DNA of 64,000 bases from Atrichornis clamosus (lineage: Eukaryota > Chordata > Aves > Passeriformes > Menuridae). The notes beneath the pieces are model-generated. The model was not told the origin of the DNA, searched no databases, and saw only the letters and a program-made list of their open reading frames with translations. Below are positions 1-11,947 of the stretch, in pieces (position 1 is the stretch's first letter; each line of letters begins with the position of its first letter). A program made the translations under genes and the position numbers. The stretch lies in NCBI GenBank assembly GCA_013400975.1, contig WBMZ01003302.1, forward strand, positions 62,001 to 126,000, in the 5' to 3' direction.

Positions 1-197
1 CCAGGTCCCTCTGCAATGGCAAAGGCTTGCTCTGGGTGGAAGCCCACCCTCTCCCACAGAACAGTGCAGAGAGGTTAAGAGGCATTTGCTACTACTCATG
101 CAGGTCCATCTTGGAAAACAGAAATTAAATTGAATTTAATTATTCCCACACTAATACATAACAAGGCTGTAACTCTCCTCCTCTCTGCAGAAGTTAC

Positions 198-255
198 CTA
201 TAAACTCCTCCCACTCACACTTTCTCTGCTGCCTTTGATGGTGAATCAGTTGTGA
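198..255 (-). CDS. Weak candidate exon of the minus-strand gene
   Basis: A reasonable donor (TTATAG|GTAACT) follows an open phase-0 segment of 19 codons containing KCEWEEFI. The start phase agrees with the end of 1023-1062. The acceptor (CTCTAATACAAG) is poor, so this is only suggestive. I see no other exon between here and the window edge. Confidence 0.25.
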
Positions 256-331
256 CTTGTATTAGAGCTGCTACTGAAAACAATTAGACACAGAGTGTCT
301 GACGGATGGAAATAACATTAAGGGAACAAAT

Positions 332-350
332 TACAGAAGATTACAGAAGA
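332..350. repeat. Short tandem duplication
   Basis: TTACAGAAGA occurs twice in direct tandem (331-340 and 341-350). It is a small slippage-type duplication with no evident function. Confidence 0.8.
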
Positions 351-1022
351 TTTGCTGGTTGGGTTGCTGGATGTTCCATGTCACACAAATCCTCCCTTCC
401 TTGTTCACAGATGTAATTCTGACAGACCAAACTGGTTTAACTCAGAGTTAGTACAGCAGAGGGTATTAAGTCATCATTCATTCACACTGCCTCTGTTTCA
501 AGTTGTTAATCATAAATAGATAAAGCAAAAATAACCTCAGTCCAACTCTATTCATGGCAAGCATTCACACATCCCATCTGAATTAGGGTACAACAATACA
601 ACACCTTGTTTGGGGCTACTTTACTACAAAAGTACTGTGAAAAGCAATATTGGCCAGTGAGAGATCCCTCAACTATTTTGACAGGCTGTTATCAAACCAA
701 GTCCACAATGTAAACACAAAAATTAATTTTAACCATTACATAATCTGATACATTATGACAGCAAAACAATTCCTTTTTTTTGATGTAGAGATAGAGCCAA
801 AACCCCACATACCAGTGTAAAAGCATATAAGCACATACTCAGTTTGAAGCTTCCACTGTTAAAACTGAATTTAATATGTACATCATCTTTGTATTCAAGA
901 ACATGCACAAGGAATTTAATGTCAATAGCTCATGCTCATGTTATAATCAACAAAAGCTACAGCGTCATGCTGTTATTATGTTTCTTGGTTATCATTTTAT
1001 GAAGTTGATTTCCTCTGTCTAC

Positions 1023-1062
1023 CTGTGAAAATTTCTTCTTCATTTCAGCAAAGATACTTTGT
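1023..1062 (-). CDS. Candidate downstream exon of the minus-strand gene
   Basis: The donor TTCACAG|GTAGAC is good. With the acceptor GGAGTTGCAG the exon takes AG from 3754-3895 to make an Arg codon, then reads QSIFAEMKKKFSQ and ends in phase 0. A nearby acceptor with a better T-rich tract (TTTTCATATGCTATAG) lengthens the exon to 1082, but with that start the incoming phase from 3754-3895 would reach a stop. The basic, Lys-rich content is plausible but the exon is short. Confidence 0.4.
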
Positions 1063-2683
1063 CTGCAACTCCAAAACATATCCTATAGCATATGAAAACA
1101 AAATTAGCAAGTCATAACAATTGAAAGTTGCAAATTGACTTTTATTTTGCATAAAGTCAGTTTTACAGTATAAATAAAATATTATTACTGAGTTTTGACT
1201 CCCCATTCACAGAATAACTTAAGAAGGAATAGCCTATTTTAATACTTAAATTATCATAGGAGCAGTGTTACAGAAAATGTCAGTTAAGTTGTAATACATG
1301 ACAGACAACATTTCATAAAGTAAGAAGTGAATGGGTAAGAAAATGTAAACAATTCAAGCTATAAATTCACACTATCACTTTCCTTAACCACCTTTAAAAC
1401 GTGCCACAGCCACACATAAACGTTTTACCTCAAATGGTTCAAGCACAGATTAGCATATAACCCTGCAGTTCAGTTTATTATTGCATTTATAAATTATTAA
1501 TCTGTCGAGCTTCATAAGAAACTGCTCTTTCATGCCTGAATTATTTCCTGTAGGAAAGTTTTTATTAATATGAGCCCATTTCGAAGTATGCAGCTGAAGG
1601 TAGTAAAGGGATGGAGTTACTGACTTTATTCCTAACACTCTTAACGAAAGCCTGCCTTGGTATCTCTGTTGTACCATCAAAAATCCAACAACAAACATCA
1701 CCGGCACAAAACTGTTTTCTGACTACAAACATCAAATTAACCAGTTTCCGAATCTCAAGTGTTGCACGTCGTATTTTTCCAGAAAGGAAAAACAGGAAGT
1801 GAGAATGAAGATGCTAATAACACCATTCTCTTTTCCAAATTTCTTCAACTGCACCCTCAGTAGAGATTATCAAAACAAAAACCCCTGACACAATCTTTAC
1901 TGACGTGCCCTATTTGCCCCACCAAATGACCTACAAAAATAGCCCAAATTAGACTACTGCATTTGACTTCCCAGCAGGATGACACAGAAGGCAAGATTTT
2001 TTTTCTTTGCATACCAGGAACTGAAGATCCAGTTTTGAAGTCTTAATATGCCAAGATTGTATCTAGCAGTTTCCTTTACTCACTAGTTTGCAATTTCAGG
2101 TTTGAGAGAGGTTTTAAGAATCAAAAAACAAAGAAATGAAAGAGAAAATCAGCATCATGCAATCTAAATGTTTTGCTGCTTACTAGTTTTACCTGCTCTC
2201 AGTTGAAAGTCACAAACATTTTGTTAAAATAACTCAAAGGTTAAGAGAATCCCAGAACTACAAATCTGAAACTGCTGGTTCATACTATCATCATTATCAC
2301 GTGTATTGCCCCATGTCAAAGGCTTAATTAAGACTTCCAATTTTCCTCCTAATCAGGGACTCCAAAGAACCCTGACTTTAGCCTGAATTCTGTCTGCTGT
2401 TTGACTTGGTGTATGCAGAGAAGGGTGGAAGGGGCAGAGAGGCTCCAGGTACCACCTGGACAGAACTACCTACAGGCTGCTTCTTTTACAAAAATGCTCT
2501 TATGCTGGGTTCTCAGCTTTTCTCAGTTAAAGACTGCTAGAAGGTTTTCAAGAGCTATTTCACTAAACAAATTCCACATAACAGAACAAACAAATCAAAT
2601 TTACAAATTGTACTGTTTATATGATGTTCAGGAATTGCAAAAGTAACTGAGAGCTTTCAGCTGCTCTGACAAGACAAATCACA

Positions 2684-3412
2684 AGTCACAGAATCAAAAA
2701 ACCATTTAGGTTGGAAAAGACATCCAAGATTCGAGTCCAACTTCTGACTGATCACAACCTTGTCAACTAGACCATGGCACTGAGCGCCACATCCAGTTGC
2801 TTCTTGAACACCACCTCCCTGGGCAGCCCCTTACAATGTTTAACAACTCCTTCTGTGAAGAAATTCCTCCTGATGTCCAACCTGAAACACAGCCAGCACA
2901 GCTCCAGGCTGTATCCTCTTGTCTTGTCCCTGGTTGCCAGGGAGAAGAAGCCAACTCCCACCCGCCTACAACCTTGTTTCAGGCAGTTGTAGAGTGATAA
3001 GGTCACCCCTAAGGCTCTTTTCCTCCAGGCTAAATACTCCCAACTCCCTCAGCTGTTCTTCACAGAACCTACCCTCCGGACTCTTCCCCAGCTCCGACAC
3101 CCTTGTCGGGACTCACCCCAGCACCCCACTGTCCTTTCTGACTTGTGAGGCCCAGAAATGGACACAGCACTCGAGGTATGGCCTCACCAATGCCCAGTAC
3201 GTGGGGACTTTCACTGGTCTGGTCCTGCTGGTGACACTATTTCTAATACAAACCAGGATGTCATTGGCCTTCTTGGCCACTTCCAGCTGCTGTCAACCCC
3301 CAATCCCTTTTCCACTGGGCAGCTTTCCAGCCACTCTTCCCCCAGCCTGTAGCACTGCATGGGGTTGTTGTGACACAAGTGCAGGACCTAGCACCTGGCC
3401 TTGCTGAAAACA
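2684..3412 (-). mobile_element. CR1 LINE, 5'-truncated, minus orientation
   Basis: The plus strand begins with the reverse complement of a CR1 3' end (CACAGAATCA, then TTTAGGTTGGAAAAGACATC). It continues through a decayed end of the reverse-transcriptase ORF, readable on the minus strand as VGVGFFS, LDIRRNFFTE and GLPREVVFKKQLDVAL. Those phrases are typical of the CR1 ORF2 C-terminus in birds. Frameshifts and stops show that it is dead. It is inserted in an intron of the minus-strand gene, in the same orientation as that gene. Confidence 0.9.
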
Positions 3413-3753
3413 CACAGATGTGTCAATCTTTCAAATACAGCATTCCCTACTTTTCAATTCAAGAATTCACTCAAACACTGTATGAAATAACCTTACAAAA
3501 AGCATTAGTTCAATTCTACAATTTACACAGAAGCTCCTCTCACCATGGAAATTTATTTGAAGTACAATTAAGAGAACAAAGGTCACTCAATAAAGTTGCT
3601 TAATTTTACCCTGATAAAAATTATTCTGGAATGCACCAAGCCAATGATTTATGACACCTCACTAAATCAATAAGTATATTAACTACACAGTTCAAGGATT
3701 TCAAGTTAACATATAATCTGTATTCACAGGCACAAGTAAAAACACCATACTAC

Positions 3754-3895
3754 CTTTTCCTCAAAAGAAGTAAGAGCAACTTCTCAGGTATTCGGGAGAA
3801 GTCCCCAAAGCTCAATGCTGTGACTTTGCCGAAGTGTGACACAGTACACCAGTAGCTTAATAAAATAAGTTGCAGACCCTCAACTGCATAAGCAT
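3754..3895 (-). CDS. Internal exon of the minus-strand gene
   Basis: The acceptor TTTGCCTTTTAG and the donor GGAAAAG|GTAGTA are both good. Two leading bases precede 46 codons, starting AYAVEGLQLILLSYW and ending in a Leu-rich segment (RIPEKLLLLLLRK), with two trailing bases. The run of six Leu codons uses mixed synonymous codons, which favours selection on protein rather than a simple repeat. A second acceptor (TTATTTTATTAAG) would trim 20 bases and change the required incoming phase. The exon lies between two CR1 insertions, 340 bases from one and about 200 from the other. Confidence 0.75.
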
Positions 3896-4099
3896 CTAAA
3901 AGGCAAATGCAGACTGCTACTTAATGCTACAATTTTCAAAATAATCCTATGGTTATTTTAGCACAGAAGTCTTCTCAAGTTAATATTTTGGTTAATAAAT
4001 ATCTGAAATTGTAATTTCAACTGTTAACATTTTAAAAACTACTGAAACACTGACACTTTCATCCCAAGTCACTCCACCTTGCTGAGGGTGGGAATCCAC

Positions 4100-4966
4100 T
4101 GGGATCAAGGGCACCCTCAGCAAGCTTGCTGATGACAACAGGCTGTGTGGTGCAGTTGACACACTGGATGGAAGAGGTGGGGCTGTGTGAACCTGATGAA
4201 GTGCAACAAAGTGCGAGGTCCTACACCTGGGTCAGGGCAATCCCAGACACCCCTACAGGCTGGGCAGAAAAGGAACTGAGAGCAGAAGGGATTGGAGGAG
4301 ACCCTGGGGGTGAAGGCTGATGAAAAACTTAACACAAGCTGGCAGTGCGTGCTCACACCTTAGAAGCCAAATGGATCCTGGGCTGCATCAAAAGGAGTGA
4401 GACCAGTAGATCGAGGGAGGGGATTCTGCTCCTCCACTCTGTGCTCCTGAGTCCCCACCTGAAGTGCTGTGTACAGTTCTGGTGACCCCAGCATAAAAAG
4501 GACATGGAACTGTTGGAGCGAGCCCAGAGCAGGGACATGAAGTTGATAAGGGGACTGGAGCACCTTTCCTATGAAGACAGGCTGAGAGGGTTGGGGCTGT
4601 TCAGCCTAGAGAAGAGAAAGTTGCATGGAGACCTCACAGCAGCAGATTGGAAGGGCCTACAAGGAAGCCGGAGAGTGCCTGATCATCAGGAACTGTAGTG
4701 ACAGGACAAGGAGTAATGGGCTCAAACTGGAAGAGGTGAAATTTAGATTAGATATACTGAAGAAATCCTTTACTGTGAGGATGGTGAGGCACTGGAACAT
4801 GTTGCCCAGGGAAACTGTGGAATACCCCATCCCTGGAAGTGTTCAAAGCCAGGCCGGGTCAGGCATTGAGCAACCTGGTCTAGTGGAAGGTGTCCCTGCC
4901 CATGGCAGCAGGGGTGGAAGTAGATGATCTTTAAGGTCACTCCCAACCCAAACCACTCTATGACTC
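4100..4966 (+). mobile_element. CR1 LINE, 5'-truncated, plus orientation
   Basis: The element starts in the CR1 RT region (CACCCTCAGCAAGCTTGCTG) and keeps relics such as [28 protein letters not shown] and [11 protein letters not shown] in shifted frames. It ends with the classic CR1 tail (GATGATCTTTAAGGTCACTC, CTATGACTCT). It is opposite in orientation to the CR1 at 2684-3412 and to the host gene. It lies in the interval where a linking exon between 5140-5315 and 3754-3895 is expected. Confidence 0.9.
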
Positions 4967-5139
4967 TTTACATTTCTCCATTTCTAGAAAGGTGATGATA
5001 CTAAACCTGTAAGTAGAAGATTTCTACTAGACCAGACTCACAGAAGACTCTTTATAACACAAACATGCACTCAATACACAGGGCTGGCCTAGGCAGACAT
5101 TCTAGAGGGTCATGCTACACAAGCATTTACCCCATGTAC

Positions 5140-5315
5140 CTTTCTAAAAAATATTTCATCTTTCTTATATGAAAGATCTGCATCTGTGAGTTGCAGAGCA
5201 TAGAGCGTGTTCTTGCGCTGAAGTAATTTAAGCTGTATTTCTGTATACACTAACAAAGGCAGCATTGTTATTAGTGCCATCTGCAAGACAGACATTTGCT
5301 TTGACCATATAGGTT
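5140..5315 (-). CDS. Largest internal exon of the minus-strand gene
   Basis: This 176-base exon has a good acceptor (TTGTTCCTCTATTTTCAACAAATACAG) and a good donor (AGAAAG|GTACAT). It has two leading bases and then 58 codons. The N-terminal part is hydrophobic (QMALITMLPLLVY), which could be a buried helix or a membrane segment. The C-terminal part is charged (DADLSYKKDEIFFRK). It ends in phase 0, which does not fit the next recognised exon at 3754-3895, so a small linking exon or alternative site remains to be found. A donor nine bases further downstream gives the same phase. Confidence 0.85.
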
Positions 5316-6135
5316 CTGTATTTGTTGAAAATAGAGGAACAAAAAAAACCAAAAACAGAGTGTTACTAGATCTGTCACAACAATATTCAAATACAGAACT
5401 AGAGTGGTTTTAGCACTGTGTTTAGATGTGGCTTGTTATTTTTCAGACTTGAATCACTGAGTTAATTAAAATTCTATAGCAACATTTCACTATCCTTAGG
5501 AGGACAAACCAATGCAATTTATTTTTCAAGTGACAAAAGATTCTCCTGAGATTTTAACTCCTGCTTCAGTTTTGTCAGAAACCGAAAGTGAAAGCTAAAG
5601 CTAAGCTCAAACTTCATGCAGATTCTACCAAATATTTCCAAATTCCAATATTTCCAACAGTTAAAAACAGACAGTAAATAAAAATCACAAGTTTCAGGTC
5701 AAGAGTTTAACCAACAGATGTGTGAAGTTTGACTGCCAAGTAAAGTCAAAGGCCTACTGGGACTTAAAATGATCACCAGTAGAGAAGACCCTACATGTCC
5801 ACACCCTGTAAATAATTCTCACAAATCACTGCAATACAGAGGAAAGACAAAGAGATCAGCAGCATGCAGCAATGGCAGATATCAGGCTTGCATGTACAGA
5901 ATTACCTGGATGATTAAGCCTAAGACAGCAATTCTCAAACTTACTGTAGCTTCAGCAACTTAAGACTACTATATGAAGTGTACACAAGTGACTACTGCCT
6001 GTCACTTTACTGCTGGACAGACTTTGGCCTGTACATTCCAAGTCTGTGTAACTGACTGGATGTGTGTTCCCAGCAATTACAAGGATAAATGAAATCTGGG
6101 AGCTTCAATCACAAAAAAGCAATCTTCACCTGTAC

Positions 6136-6168
6136 CTTTTGCTTCCAAAGTATCATCACATAACAACA
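6136..6168 (-). CDS. Internal exon of the minus-strand gene
   Basis: The donor GCAAAAG|GTACAG is strong, and the acceptor follows a T-rich stretch (TTGTCTTTAATGTCTCAG). The exon reads LLCDDTLEAK between two leading bases and one trailing G. The trailing G plus AA from 5140-5315 makes a Glu codon, so the joined text runs LEAK-E-PIWSKQ. A slightly longer version using an acceptor at TTGAG keeps the frame and would add about five residues. Confidence 0.65.
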
Positions 6169-7424
6169 CTGAGACATTAAAGACAACTCAACTGACCAGA
6201 AGCTTATTTCAACTCTCTCAGCAACGACATGCTACTACTAAACCATCTCCTGGAGAACTCACAACCATAATTTAGGAATTCCTTCACCTATTCCAAGATG
6301 TCCAACCCATTAAACACCACACTGGATACATGCTGACAGCACTGCTTTCTGCAGAAAATGTGAAGATCTGCAGGAATGTGAAGCAAGTAAGGGGAGAACA
6401 GTCAGTGAGCACTAGGGTACCATTTCCACCAGAAAACCGTTCTTTTTACCTGCAAATTTTGAACCACGGACTCCAGAGTCCTTACAGACCACAGCTCCCT
6501 TCTCCCCCCAACACAACTAGTCATGCTCCATAATTTTTCCAAGCCCAAATATGTTCTTTTTAGAGACCAATTTCCCTGGTACAGCCAGGTGAGCAGGGTC
6601 ACTCCCCTGGGAAGTAAACATGGGGTGATAAAGGTCCTTGGAATGAGGCAAGCATTGAGCAGGTGGTCTCAGACTCACATCTGGCTTTATTTTAGAGAAA
6701 AGAAGCAACTTCTTTTTGAAATACAGGTTACTAAACTAATTCTGTCAGAGCACTGTGAGGTGTTACTCAACACAGGTGCCTCACTGCACCCTAGTCTGAG
6801 TTAATGAGAGAACAGTGCACTTAGAATCCTGTTACAAATGCCTGAACCAAAACACACTAACAAAGAAGCATTTTATAGCACACTTGTGGCAAACAATACA
6901 CTTTTTAAAACACGGATCCCAGGAGGTCTTAAACAGAGTAATTTTGAGCTGTTAACTTGATATATCTTGTTGGAACGTTTCCTGAAGCAAAAAAAATTCT
7001 GAACAACCTTTAGACACAATCATTTAGTTTTGAATCTTACTGATGCTATCAGGTTTGTGAGTACATGAATAACATGCTTTATCCTCAAACTCAAGTTCTT
7101 CATTATCCCTGTGGAGACTTCAGGCAAAATCCAGCAACAATGTTTGGAAGCTAGTGAAACTAAACAGAAGTCTTCTGCCCCATTCGAAGTAAGGAAAAAA
7201 ATTACTTCACAATGAACCTAAAATACCATCAGAATTCAAGAACATATATCCTGACTCTGACCATTTTCTTAATTATTGACCCTTTGCCACCCCTCACTGT
7301 TTTTTTTTCCCCTCTGCCAGGATATGTTATCAAGGATTCACTTATGACTTAAGGAAGCCCTTTGAGTCTATCCTCTTGACTAGAAACAAGACTAGAAAAT
7401 AGAAAGCAAAACACCAAAAGAGTG

Positions 7425-8004
7425 TGTACCAGGCTGGGCTGGAATAGAGACAATTTTCTCCACAGAAGCCCCTATGGAGCTATGCTCTAGATTTGTGACT
7501 GAAAAATGCCAATAACAGAGAGGTTTTAGCTCTTACTGAAGAGTGTTTACACAGCATCAAGGCCACCTCCAATTCTTACTCTGGCCCTGCAAGGAATACA
7601 CTGGGGGCTTTGAAAGAGGCTGGGAGGGGCCACACCAGGCAGGTGACCCAAACTAAGCAAAGAGAACCTCCGTGCCATGTAACACCGTGCTCAGCAACAT
7701 AAGGGGAAAGAGGAGTTTTAGTTAGACTCAATCTTTGCCTGGAATTGGCTGGGCGTTGATCTATCTGTAGAACATGGTGAGTGACTGCCTTTGCACCCCT
7801 TGTTTTGGGTGGTTTTGTCTGTTTGGGGCTTTTTTTTCTCTATTCTTACTCTTTTCTCTACTTCCACCTCTCCCTCACTTATTTAACAAGTATATGTTGA
7901 CCCCCAAGTTTTCTTGCTTTTACTCTTCTTTTGTCCAACTGAGGGTGGGAAGGGGGCAAGAAGCTGCATACTGCTTAGCTGCCTACCAGGTTTAACACAC
8001 GACA
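7425..8004. mobile_element. Endogenous retrovirus LTR, probably solo
   Basis: The text resembles an LTR family common in songbird genomes. It contains CACAGAAGCCCCTATGGAGC, TTTTAGCTCTTACTGAAGAG, TTTACACAGCATCAAGGCCA and GGCAGGTGACCCAAACT. It also has T/C-rich stretches and ends TTTAACACACGACA with a terminal CA. No gag, pol or env sequence lies on either side, so it looks like a solo LTR or a decayed fragment within an intron of the minus-strand gene. The family is named from memory of its sequence, and orientation is uncertain. It has diverged by many small changes. Confidence 0.7.
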
Positions 8005-8639
8005 GGGTGATTTTAAAATATGATCTTGAAAGTGATATCATTATTTGCCATGACTGAAATGTGGCTTTATTTTTTGTTTATACTCATTGCTTATCAACTT
8101 TGAATACCCATTCACATCTATTGGGTGACAAAGACTTCAAACAACTTCCCCATCCCCACAATTACAGTTAGAGACGACTACAAAGTGAAAGGAGAGAAGA
8201 ATCACTAAAAACTGACAAAATATTTTTGGAAGTTGTCAGTGGAGTAAAAATCTGAGAGACAAAAAAACACATACAGCCTAGCCAGTGACGTCCCCCATTA
8301 CAAAGCCTGATCTCCGATTCCAACCTTGTGAACCCTCATCTACTCCAGTTCACACACTGCACTGTCTCACTGAGCACACTTGCAGAATTATGTCCTTGGT
8401 TATACCATTTCCCCTCTACTTCAATCCACAGCATTCAGCTGTGCTTTCTTCTCCTAGTATCTGATATACTTCAAAAGAACAAAATTGATGCCTGAATGAG
8501 ACACCTCATTAAGACCACTGCAATTAAAATATTAATATGACACCTTTATGCGCTAATATGAGCATACCACCCATTTTGGAAAACTCAACATGTGAGACTT
8601 CGATGAATCTACAGGTCACTACTAATATTTCACACGCAC

Positions 8640-8674
8640 CTTTGAACACAGCCAAGCTTTGGTTATACAAGCAG
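8640..8674 (-). CDS. Internal exon of the minus-strand gene
   Basis: The acceptor is CAGCTATTCCAGCTTTAG and the donor is TTCAAAG|GTGCGT. The phase-compatible frame has one leading base, then CLYNQSLAVFK, then one trailing G. Three upstream alternative acceptors (at CAG sites up to about 30 bases away) keep the same frame and would add Ser/Tyr-rich residues. The exact 5' edge is therefore uncertain, while the frame is not. Confidence 0.65.
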
Positions 8675-9013
8675 CTAAAGCTGGAATAGCTGTAACTGCT
8701 GCCAGAAGAAGCAGTCTTGCTCCCACCTGCTTCCTTCCACCTCAGCACTCTCCCCCTTCTTGTGCTGGGACAAATGGTCATGCAGCTACATGTTGAGCAA
8801 GCTCAGATAGCTAATCCTTCTTAAAATTAATGGTTTGTGGTTGGTTTTTCAGTGGGTTAGCTTCAACCTGAGTCAGCCACCTAACTTATCAACAGAAACC
8901 TTACATCAGTCCTTTTTCAGGAAAGTTAGCAGTACCAGCAGAGTAGTAAGGGGAGTATTTTAAATGCATGTATTCTGTGTAGTAGTGCTTACATTACTAA
9001 ATACCAACACCAC

Positions 9014-9051
9014 CTGGATATAACTGCAACTTTCTGTGGCATCCCAAGAGA
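9014..9051 (-). CDS. Internal exon of the minus-strand gene
   Basis: The acceptor GGGTCTCATTTCAG is strong and the donor ATCCAG|GTGGTG is moderate. In phase 0 the exon reads SLGMPQKVAVIS and ends with AG, which forms Ser with the first base of 8640-8674. The other two frames are also open, so the call rests on the fit with both neighbours: phase 0 in, two bases out. Confidence 0.65.
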
Positions 9052-9701
9052 CTGAAATGAGACCCTCCATCCTTAGGTACGAGTCTGTTACTGGCAGTGC
9101 TGCTCACAGGAAAGAGGAGTAACTCCCCCTTCTCTATTGAAAGGCCTAGAAGAGCAGAAGGTATCATTACTGCAGCAATGCTGTTGTTTCCACCCTCCCG
9201 CGGTGCCCTCTCTGTTTTCCAGCTGCTGTAGATACGGGATAATTGCTGCAGATCCCAGAAGGCAGACGGGCCATACTGAGACCCATGGCCCTGGCTAAGT
9301 GAACCCCAGGAATGCTTTCCTATGGGGAATGACCTGAGTCAGAGAGAAGAGCTACAAAATCAGCTCTGTAGCAGAGCCTCTATGATCTTGTTCCTTTTGA
9401 AAAATGGGGTATATGTTTTACTCTCTTCTCTGCCTTGTGGATTATGGATTCATTTATTGTTTTCAAAGACACCTCCTCGAAAATGCTTCTTTAGTAACAA
9501 AATTGTAGGTAAAAAAATTTGGAAGTGCCACCTCAGTGAAACAGCTGCATGCCAGCTGTCAGCTGTCACTCCTGCATAGGGACAAAATTATTTTTATAAT
9601 ACATATACACTCCAGAGTCTAATACATCTAAGTTTCTAAACACATCCAAAAATAAACCTATGCCTCAGAAATAAAGAGTGTGTCAGGAGGCTAGTGTTTA
9701 C

Positions 9702-9733
9702 CTTCGAGAGTTTGTTCCTACTGTTGTGTATTA
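9702..9733 (-). CDS. Internal exon of the minus-strand gene
   Basis: The donor TCGAAG|GTAAAC is good, and the acceptor GTTTTTTACAAATGACCCAG has a T-rich tract. With two leading bases the exon reads IHNSRNKLSK and ends in phase 0, matching the next exon at 9014-9051. The surrounding minus-strand reading frame happens to be open for 88 codons, but the upstream part is hydrophobic intron sequence and is not needed for the join. Confidence 0.65.
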
Positions 9734-10500
9734 CTGGGTCATTTGTAAAAAACACGTATAAAAGAACAGAAATGACCAAAAAAGTTGGGATGGGCCCAGA
9801 AATAAGTACAAGCCTGGAGGTTGTTCCAAAGACTATAGAAAAGGCTATAGAATGAGGGGATACATGTCTGGGGAGAGCTGAACTAAAGACCAATATATCC
9901 ACTTTTCAGTTTTACAGAAGGTATTTTTCATATATTAAAAGACTTTAAATAAGTCTTACTAAGGACATCCTGAAGAACCAGTCTTCTTACACTTATCTCC
10001 TAATGGTCTTTGAAATATGGTAAATTAAGGTGATTCAAGATTAATTACTTCCCTTAAAAAAAAACAGAACTCAAACAAAGCAACTGTCAATAACAAAAGA
10101 GTGCAAGTATTTCCTGGTCATGTCTATAGATCACACAAGAACTCTAACCAAGTTTCCTTAATAAGTAACAAATAATAGCTTAAAAATCTAAATATTTTTC
10201 TCTGAACTACTGGACATTTTAAGTATTCCTCTTTCTTGTTCTTAAAGGTTATAATTTCAATTGATCATATTTTCTTTCATCCTCTGACCCTGAGTTGTTT
10301 AACTTGCAAGAGGTTTTGTAACCACACTAAAATAATTGTATCAAATGTCAGTGAAGTTCTCTATATTCACAAATTAACTACCAGACTCTACATTCATTTC
10401 AGTAGAACCTTCACATTCAGATCTGAAAGTCTCATCTTTATACAGCTTTGTTTGTATCTTCTCTCTACCTCCTTAATCACCATGCTCCTTATTTTTCCTT

Positions 10501-10517
10501 AAAAAAAAAAAAAAAAA
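10501..10517. repeat. Poly(A) run
   Basis: Seventeen A residues follow a T/C-rich stretch. No adjacent retroposon body is recognisable, so it is treated as a simple repeat. Confidence 0.9.
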
Positions 10518-11908
10518 GCTGAAAAAAGGGGATACAAGAACACCACCAGATACTTACTACACTTTTATATATTAATCTGTAATTGCAACATTTGTTTCCT
10601 ATGGAGAGTCACAGAAGTCATGGATGGACTTGCCCTCCATTTCTTCAAGAATGGAATTTTAATGAATTTTATGTAAACATTTTCCTATGCTGCTGCTATT
10701 CTAAAGAAGTTTCTGCTGGATTGAATTACAACTGCAACATTAGCATAAAAGCAAATTAAGATCCTGAGCAAAACTAGTACTAAGAAGAGTTTTCTCTTCA
10801 TGGACAATTTTGAAATTAAGGTTTACTTCCCCACAAAATCACCAACAGCCATGTATGCTAAAAAATTAAAATCCTCTACAGTTTAGAGATTAAAACAAGA
10901 CTACAGGCATAGATTTTAACGCTTTAGTAACTTTCTAATTTTAAACTGTTCAGCTGCTGCTGGGGAAGTGTGTTAGCAGGGATTCTCTGTGTGGCTCTCT
11001 AGCAATAGTGCACAGAATGAAGGGTACCAGTGCAGGATGTAAGCACCCAGGCAGCCAGGGAATAAACTCTGCCTGCTGCCATTGCCACAAAGGGCTCCAG
11101 GGAGAACACAGAACTCTGGAGCACAATGTTTCCACAGAGGGAATAGATATGACAACGTATATATGAGAAAGGACCTACATGATTTTTCCATTTATTAACC
11201 CATAAAAGTATTTTATTTACAAAATCATGGTACTACTTACAGTTTCTGTATCTGCTATTTTTTTTTCTTTTCCTTCATTGTTACTACCTCAACCCCACAC
11301 CTACACAAACCAGTGAGCATACCTGCCTTCCCTGCCTTGAGCTCCTGCAGTACTCTGCCAAACTTCTTCTGAAAATAATATTTATGTGTTCAGACATTAT
11401 CTACTGTGAAAACTTTCACATTACATCAAATACAGTTCTCATACAGCTTCAAGATTAGAGCATTCAGCAATGCTAAGGAATTCAAGCACACTTCCTCATG
11501 TTACTGAGGCAGCTTTCATCACATGTGATTATTGAGAAGCTATACCTCAACTGCAGCACAATAACCAGCTCCAAGCTATTTACAGAAATGCCAATCTAAA
11601 AATAATCTGTTGCCATTTTTCAGAAGCACCTAAAGCATCCTTGTGATCACGATCTCAAAAATTATATTGAATCAAGTGATCTGTACCAATTTCAACCCTT
11701 AGTATTTTTAGAACATGCACAACATCCTTTTTAGAAGTTACTGCATCTGCCAATGCTGTGCAAGAGCATTTGCTCAGTGCAAGCTGATTACATGCCAAAC
11801 ATTGCAAAAACCAGAGAAAATAAAAACCCTGGCATTTCACACTGCCTGAAACTGTGTCAAGTCGATTGTTATTTTACCAGAACTTCACAAAAAAATTCTA
11901 AGACTTAC

Positions 11909-11947
11909 CAGTATTTACAATTATCAGTTCTTTAGTTACTAGTGGCA
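11909..11947 (-). CDS. Internal exon of the minus-strand gene
   Basis: The donor is near-consensus (ACTG|GTAAGTCTT) and the acceptor is AATATTCTCAAACCAG. Only one of three frames is open: two leading bases, then PLVTKELIIVNT, then one trailing G. The two joins create Val codons on both sides (G+TG and G+TA). Neighbouring exons are 12691-12752 upstream and 9702-9733 downstream. Confidence 0.7.

Noticed and set aside
1450..1790. Minus-strand open frame of up to about 110 codons (contains RRATLEIRKLVN)
   Set aside because: It has no good acceptor or donor and no recognisable domain, and lies in an intron between candidate exons. It is probably chance.
9702..9902. Full 88-codon minus-strand ORF as a single gene
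   Set aside because: Only the last 32 bases join neighbours in phase and have an acceptor. The hydrophobic upstream part is read as intron.
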